NCBI GenBank assembly: GCA_029959555.1
Contig: JASCPI010000021.1
Location: 16,103-80,102 of the forward strand
DNA: 64,000 nucleotides
From: Lysobacteraceae bacterium PS02065
Lineage (GTDB): Bacteria > Pseudomonadota > Gammaproteobacteria > Xanthomonadales > Rhodanobacteraceae
Reading direction: 5' to 3'
Numbering within the stretch: the first letter of the stretch is position 1; each line of letters starts with the position of its first letter. The position numbers and the translations under genes were made by a program. Shown in pieces: positions 59,864 to 64,000 of this stretch. A model generated the notes under the pieces. The model saw only the letters and a program-made list of their open reading frames with translations, ran no database searches and was not told the DNA's origin.

Positions 59864-59891
59864 CGCTCCGACCCCGTCAACCCTCGACCCC

Positions 59892-60458
59892 ATGTCCGCC
59901 AAAGCCCGCCCCAGTGCCCGCCACCGCATCCTCGAGGCGGCCGAACAGGTCATCCGCGATGTCGGCGCGGCCAATCTGGCCCTCGATGCGGTCGCCGCCG
60001 CCGCAGGTGTCAGCAAGGGCGGGCTGCTGTACCACTTCGCGAGCAAGGAAGCGCTGCTCAAGGGCATGGTCGATCACCATCTCGACATGCACGAGGCCGT
60101 GCTCGCCGAGGCGCGCACCCGTCATCCCGACACGCCGGCGGGCTATCTGCGTGCCTACATCGAGGCGCAGATCGAGTGCGCGAAGGACGAGGCGCACGAG
60201 CCGGCGGCGGCGCGATCCTTCCTCGCCGCGGCCGCGAACTTCCCGGCCCTGCTCGAACGCCCGCGCCACTACGAACGCCGCCATTTCGAGGAACTGCGCA
60301 AGGCCGGCGTCGCGTTTCCGCGCGCCGCGGCCGTGTCGCTCGCGCTGGACGGCCTGTTCTTCTGCGAGGTGTTCGAGCTCTGTTCGATGACCGCGGACGA
60401 ACGCGCCCAGGTCGTCGAGGAACTCGTGCGCATGGCCGGCGACCTGCCCGGCGCCTGA
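59892..60458 (+). CDS. TetR family transcriptional regulator
   Basis: 188 residues. Helix-turn-helix: RHRILEAAEQVIRDVGAANL, ALDAVAAAAGVSKGGLLYHF, ASKEALLKGMVDHHLDMHEA. The ligand domain (ARSFLAAAANFPALLERPRH, RAAAVSLALDGLFFCEVFEL) resembles TetR_C subtypes of fatty-acyl or aromatic-responsive regulators. Probably binds the palindrome at 59838-59851 and controls the following biosynthetic operon, 103 bp downstream, and itself. Confidence 0.93.
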   Translation: MSAKARPSARHRILEAAEQVIRDVGAANLALDAVAAAAGVSKGGLLYHFASKEALLKGMVDHHLDMHEAVLAEARTRHPDTPAGYLRAYIEAQIECAKDEAHEPAAARSFLAAAANFPALLERPRHYERRHFEELRKAGVAFPRAAAVSLALDGLFFCEVFELCSMTADERAQVVEELVRMAGDLPGA

Positions 60459-60561
60459 GCTCTCGCGGGCTCTGGATCGTCGTTCACGAATCGAGGATGA
60501 TTCGCAACACAACCGCACCCCCACCGATCCGACGCCGCGAGCACTGCGAGGCAGGCTTCCC

Positions 60562-61749
60562 ATGAACGACCATCCGGGTGCGGCGTCGGGCGCGCTCGTC
60601 GCGTCCACCGAGGCGATCGCGCGCGACATCGCGGCACCGCACGCGGCCGACGTCGACGCACGGGCCCGCTTTCCGATCGAATCCATCGACGCGCTGCGCG
60701 CGGCCGGCCTGCTGTCGGCGGCGGTACCGTCGAGCCACGGTGGCGCCGGCGCCGGCATGACCGAGCTCGGTCGCCAGTGCGCGGCCCTCGCGAGGGGCTG
60801 TTCGGCCTCGGGCATGATCCTCGCGATGCACCACATCCAGGTGGCCTGCCTCGCGCGGCACGGTGCCGGTACGCCGTACTTCGACGCGTTCCTTCGCGAC
60901 GACCTCGTCGGGCGCCAGCAGCTCGTCGCCTCGATCACGTCCGAGAACGGCACCTTCGGCGATACCCGCACCAGCGTCTGCGCGGTCGAGGTGGACGGTG
61001 ACGCGATGACGCTCGCCAAGGACGCGACGACGATCTCCTACGGAGAGCACGCCGACGCCCAGCTCGTGACCTGCCGCCGCGCCGCCGATGCGGCGTCGGG
61101 CGATCAGGTGCTCGTGCTGTTTACCAAGGGCCAGTACACGCTCGCCGAAGTCGGCCAGTGGGACACGCTCGGCATGCGCGGAACCTGCAGCCCGGGCGCG
61201 AAGTTCAAGGGCAGCGGCAGCGCCGCGCAGATCGTGCCGGGCGCGTTCGGCGACGCCTCGGCGCTGACGATGGTGCCGTACTCGCACATCCTGTGGTCGG
61301 CGCTGTGGTGGGGCATCGCTGCCGATGCGCTCGACCGTGCCGCGCGCTTCGTGCGCGGCGAGGCACGCCGCAAGCCCGGCGTGGTGCCGGCCGGCGCACC
61401 GCGCCTCGCGCGTGCCCACGCCCAGCTGCAGGCGATGCGCCACCACTGGGAAGGCTGTGCGCGCGCATTCGACGAGATCGCCGCGACGCCGATGGCGGCA
61501 CAACACGACCAGCTCACCTCGATCGGCTGGGCGCTGCGCATGAACGAGCTCAAGATGGCGTGCTCGGAGAAGGCGCCGCAGCTCGTCCACGAGGCGCTGC
61601 AGGTGATCGGCATCCTCGGTTTCCGCAACGACACGCCTTTCAGCGTGGGTCGCCACTACCGCGACACGCTGTCGGCCTCGCTCATGATCTCCAACGAACG
61701 CATCGCCGCGAAGAACGCCTCGATGCTGCTCGTCTACAAGGACGACTGA
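60562..61749 (+). CDS. Acyl-CoA dehydrogenase family protein
   Basis: 395 residues. VPSSHGGAGAGMTELGRQCA, SASGMILAMHHIQVACLARH, QLVASITSENGTFGDTRTSV (FAD contact region), GQWDTLGMRGTCSPGAKFKG and C-terminal SEKAPQLVHEALQVIGILGF, with the distal FRNDTPFSVGRHYRDTLSAS. A flavin-dependent dehydrogenase; in this setting it may oxidise an aminoacyl group held on the carrier protein rather than a CoA ester. Two bp before the next gene's ATG. Confidence 0.85.
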   Translation: MNDHPGAASGALVASTEAIARDIAAPHAADVDARARFPIESIDALRAAGLLSAAVPSSHGGAGAGMTELGRQCAALARGCSASGMILAMHHIQVACLARHGAGTPYFDAFLRDDLVGRQQLVASITSENGTFGDTRTSVCAVEVDGDAMTLAKDATTISYGEHADAQLVTCRRAADAASGDQVLVLFTKGQYTLAEVGQWDTLGMRGTCSPGAKFKGSGSAAQIVPGAFGDASALTMVPYSHILWSALWWGIAADALDRAARFVRGEARRKPGVVPAGAPRLARAHAQLQAMRHHWEGCARAFDEIAATPMAAQHDQLTSIGWALRMNELKMACSEKAPQLVHEALQVIGILGFRNDTPFSVGRHYRDTLSASLMISNERIAAKNASMLLVYKDD

Positions 61750-61751
61750 CC

Positions 61752-62666
61752 ATGCCCGCAACCGCGTACGACGCTGCGGCCTTCGCCGAAGGCCTTCGCC
61801 GGCACGGCCTGGTCGTGCCGAGCGGCGTGCGCGGCGTGATCGGCCGCAGCGCGGTGTTCGAGGGCGTGGTCACCGCGTTCGACGCGGCGGTGCGCCGCCT
61901 CGCGCGCGACGATGGCGCGGAGGAGGTGCACTTCCCGCCGACCCTGCCGCGCGCGCTGGTCGAGCGCACCGGCTACATGGAGAGCTTTCCGCAGCTCGCC
62001 GGCGCCGTGCACAGCTTCTTCGGCAGCGAGCTCGAGGCACGCGCGCTGTGCGCCTGCATCCATGCCGGCGAGCCGTGGAGCGACCGCCTCGGCATGACCG
62101 ACGTGATGCTCACGCCGGCGGTCTGCTATCCGGTGTACCCGACGTTCGCGGGCACGCTGCCCCACGAGGGCCGGCTCGCGACCTCGCTCGGCTGGGTGTT
62201 CCGCCACGAGCCTTCCGACGAACCGACGCGCCTGCAGTCGTTCCGCATGCGCGAGTACATCCGCGCGGGCACGCCCGACCAGGTCGTGGCCTGGCGCAAC
62301 GACTGGCTCGAGCGCGCGCTCGGCCTGCTGCGTGCGCTCGAGCTGCCGGTGCGCTCCGACATCGCCAACGATCCGTTCTTCGGCAAGGGCGGCCGCATGC
62401 TCGCGGTCAACCAGCGCGAGCAACAGCTCAAGTTCGAGGTGCTCGTGCCGGTGATCTCGGAAGAGGCACCGACCGCGATCTGCTCCTTCAACTGGCACCA
62501 GGACAAGTTCGCGACCGTGTTCGGCATCCATGCGGCCGACGGCGCGATCGCCAATACGGCCTGCCTCGGCTTCGGCCTCGAGCGCATCGCGATGGCCTTG
62601 TTCCAGGCCCACGGCTTCGACCCCGCGCAATGGCCTGCGGCGGTCCGCGACGTGCTGTGGCCCTGA
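61752..62666 (+). CDS. Amino acid--[acyl-carrier-protein] ligase (SerRS-like)
   Basis: 304 residues, much shorter than a tRNA synthetase and without a tRNA-binding arm. The class II core is present: motif 2 region GWVFRHEPSDEPTRLQSFRM, motif 3 TACLGFGLERIAMALFQAHG. Zinc ligands of the characterised Bradyrhizobium enzyme (Cys, Glu, Cys) correspond to Cys125 in PAVCYPVYP, Glu168 in MREYI and Cys271. Such enzymes make an aminoacyl-adenylate and load small amino acids such as glycine or alanine onto a phosphopantetheine carrier. The stop overlaps the DUF1839 start (TGATG). Confidence 0.9.
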   Translation: MPATAYDAAAFAEGLRRHGLVVPSGVRGVIGRSAVFEGVVTAFDAAVRRLARDDGAEEVHFPPTLPRALVERTGYMESFPQLAGAVHSFFGSELEARALCACIHAGEPWSDRLGMTDVMLTPAVCYPVYPTFAGTLPHEGRLATSLGWVFRHEPSDEPTRLQSFRMREYIRAGTPDQVVAWRNDWLERALGLLRALELPVRSDIANDPFFGKGGRMLAVNQREQQLKFEVLVPVISEEAPTAICSFNWHQDKFATVFGIHAADGAIANTACLGFGLERIAMALFQAHGFDPAQWPAAVRDVLWP

Positions 62667-63679
62667 TGCGCGTACGCGCCCTCGAGATCGATGCGACCCG
62701 CCATGTGCGTCACGCGACGCACGCGCCGCCGAGCGTCTGGCTCGAGAAGAACTGCTACGTCGACGTCTGCATCGAGCTGCTGCACGCGCTCGGCCGCGAG
62801 CCGCTCGCGATGCTCGGCGGCACGATCGCGATCGACTTCGAAGGCGACCAGTGGTCGTTCTACAAGCCTTCTCACGACGACCTGCAGCGCCTGTACGGCG
62901 TCGAGGTCGGCGAGATGACGTGCTGGCGCCCGCTGCTCGACCACGCGATCGAGCACCTCGGCGCCGGCAAGCTCATCGCGACCGAAGCCGATGCGTGGTG
63001 GCTGCCCGACACCTCGGGCACCGACTACCGCAGGAACCACGTCAAGACGACGATCGTGCTCGCCGACGTCGACACCGAAGCGCGCCGCCTCGGCTACTTC
63101 CACAACGCCGGCTACTTCGAGCTCGACGGCGAGGATTTCGAGAACACGTTCCGCACGCGCGAAGAACCCGGCGCGCTGCCGCTGTACGCCGAGCTCGTGC
63201 GCATCGACCGCCTGCGCGACGCCGATGCGGCGACGCTCGCGACGCAGGCCGCGGGCATGCTCGTGCGCCACGTCGCGCGCATGCCGGCGACGAATCCGGT
63301 CGCGCGCTTCACCGCGCGCTTCACGCGCGAGCTTCCCGACCTGCAGGCGCGCGGCCTCGAGCACTACCACGCCTGGGCATTCGCGACGCTGCGCCAGCTC
63401 GGCTCGTCCGCCGAACTCGCCGCGATGCACCTGCGCTGGCTGCACGGGCACGCGGCGAACGAGCATGCCGGCGTGCACCTCGCCACGGCCGCCGACGCGT
63501 TCGAGATCCTCTCGACCGGCGCGCAGGCCTTCATCCTCAAGGCCGCGCGTGCGGTCAACGCGAAGCGCACGCCCGATACCGAGGCCTTGTTCGCGACGTG
63601 GATCGACGCATGGCAGCATGCGCGCGACGTGCTCGCGACCTGGGCCGCCTCCCACCCGACATCACCGACGATCCCATGA
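62666..63679 (+). CDS. DUF1839 family protein
   Basis: 337 residues. NCYVDVCIELLHALGREPLA, MLGGTIAIDFEGDQWSFYKP, TEADAWWLPDTSGTDYRRNH and VKTTIVLADVDTEARRLGYF, HNAGYFELDGEDFENTFRTR. DUF1839 proteins are regularly encoded with aa:CP ligases and carrier proteins. The N-terminal half looks like a papain-like/butirosin-BtrH fold, which in other pathways transfers an acyl group from a carrier protein; that role is inference. Overlaps both neighbours (TGATG, ATGA), so stoichiometric coupling is likely. Confidence 0.85.
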   Translation: MRVRALEIDATRHVRHATHAPPSVWLEKNCYVDVCIELLHALGREPLAMLGGTIAIDFEGDQWSFYKPSHDDLQRLYGVEVGEMTCWRPLLDHAIEHLGAGKLIATEADAWWLPDTSGTDYRRNHVKTTIVLADVDTEARRLGYFHNAGYFELDGEDFENTFRTREEPGALPLYAELVRIDRLRDADAATLATQAAGMLVRHVARMPATNPVARFTARFTRELPDLQARGLEHYHAWAFATLRQLGSSAELAAMHLRWLHGHAANEHAGVHLATAADAFEILSTGAQAFILKAARAVNAKRTPDTEALFATWIDAWQHARDVLATWAASHPTSPTIP

Positions 63680-63921
63680 GCACGACGCAACGCATCCGCA
63701 CGATCCTCGCCGAGCACGGCCGCCTCGACGCCGACGCGTCTGCACTCGACGAGAACGCCGACCTCTATCAGGCCGGCATGACCTCGCACGCGAGCGTCAA
63801 TGTCATGCTCGCGCTCGAGGGCGCGTTCGACATCGAGTTCCCCGACCACCTGCTCAAGCGCAGCGTGTTCGAAAGCATCGCCGCGATCCGCGACGCGGTG
63901 GATTCGCTCGCGCCGCAGTGA
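63676..63921 (+). CDS. Acyl (aminoacyl) carrier protein
   Basis: 81 residues. DENADLYQAGMTSHASVNVM carries the phosphopantetheine serine, Ser37 by alignment with GxxS of carrier proteins (MTSHASV). LALEGAFDIEFPDHLLKRSV is the usual helix III to IV region. The DLYxAGxTSxASV form is the one recognised by aa:CP ligases rather than by fatty acid synthase. It is the expected acceptor of the ligase two genes upstream. Confidence 0.92.
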   Translation: MSTTQRIRTILAEHGRLDADASALDENADLYQAGMTSHASVNVMLALEGAFDIEFPDHLLKRSVFESIAAIRDAVDSLAPQ

Positions 63922-64000
63922 GCGCCGGGCGCGCCGTCGCCGCCGCCCGCCGCGCGCCGTTGCGCGACGGCTGGACGTTCGCGCTCGCACCGGCCGGCAC
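63918..64000 (+). CDS. Start of next operon gene (partial)
   Basis: From GTG overlapping the carrier-protein stop by GTGA, the frame stays open to the window edge: SAGRAVAAARRAPLRDGWTF, ALAPAG. The DGWTFALAPAG segment resembles the first beta-strand region of glycoside-hydrolase-2 type sugar-binding domains, which would be compatible with aa:CP clusters that carry such a gene, but 27 residues are too few to say. Confidence 0.5.
   Translation, partial: MSAGRAVAAARRAPLRDGWTFALAPAG

Overview
The window is high-GC chromosomal DNA with a strong G/C third-position bias. The gene content is typical of a Gammaproteobacterium of the Lysobacterales (Xanthomonadales), perhaps Rhodanobacteraceae/Dokdonella-like. 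This placement is an inference from Sec and lipoprotein substrates, a FADGF tail in a beta-helix protein, the M3 peptidase/OPT/POT peptide-use set, and dispersed GTAGGGCGGAACC-type intergenic palindromes. No rRNA, tRNA, CRISPR array, phage or transposase gene was recognised.

Layout. 1-15.2 kb is housekeeping: a partial sensor kinase, a 236-bp tandem repeat, a DUF1615 lipoprotein with a Nu-class glutathione transferase, a DUF3887 protein with an Lnt-like amidase, an M3 peptidase lipoprotein, an amidohydrolase, a fused 3-oxoacid CoA-transferase and PEP carboxylase. 15.4-17.8 kb is a tandem duplication of a secreted-protein gene with its promoter region and terminator. 18.0-21.8 kb holds divergent OPT and POT peptide transporters.

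22.2-26.5 kb is an integron cassette array without an integrase (a CALIN). It has nine recognisable attC sites plus a half site, small same-strand cassette genes, two frameshifted cassette genes (one at an A7 tract), and a collapsed duplicate cassette. 27.4-48.6 kb is a long run of about 33 small, almost all plus-strand genes (lipoproteins, VOC, GrpB, YciI, SnoaL, an AAC(6')-like acetyltransferase, PadR plus a HAAS-type membrane protein, DUF1232, many orphans), interrupted by one minus-strand serine hydrolase.

48.7-59.8 kb returns to ordinary genes: a 1101-residue beta-propeller/amidohydrolase, an EamA transporter, bioD overlapping a TMEM175-like channel gene, a large secreted beta-helix protein, free-methionine-sulfoxide reductase with a TfoX-C protein, and a LOG-family protein. 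From 59.9 kb to the end is a tight operon: TetR regulator, acyl-CoA dehydrogenase-like protein, amino acid:[carrier protein] ligase (a SerRS-like tRNA-synthetase homologue), DUF1839 protein, a small carrier protein, and the start of another gene. It probably loads an activated amino acid onto a phosphopantetheine arm and oxidises or otherwise modifies it there. Its product cannot be read from the sequence.

Three copies of a roughly 300-390-bp hairpin-rich element (about 3.9, 10.6 and 55.1 kb) and several smaller palindromic repeats occupy most long gaps.
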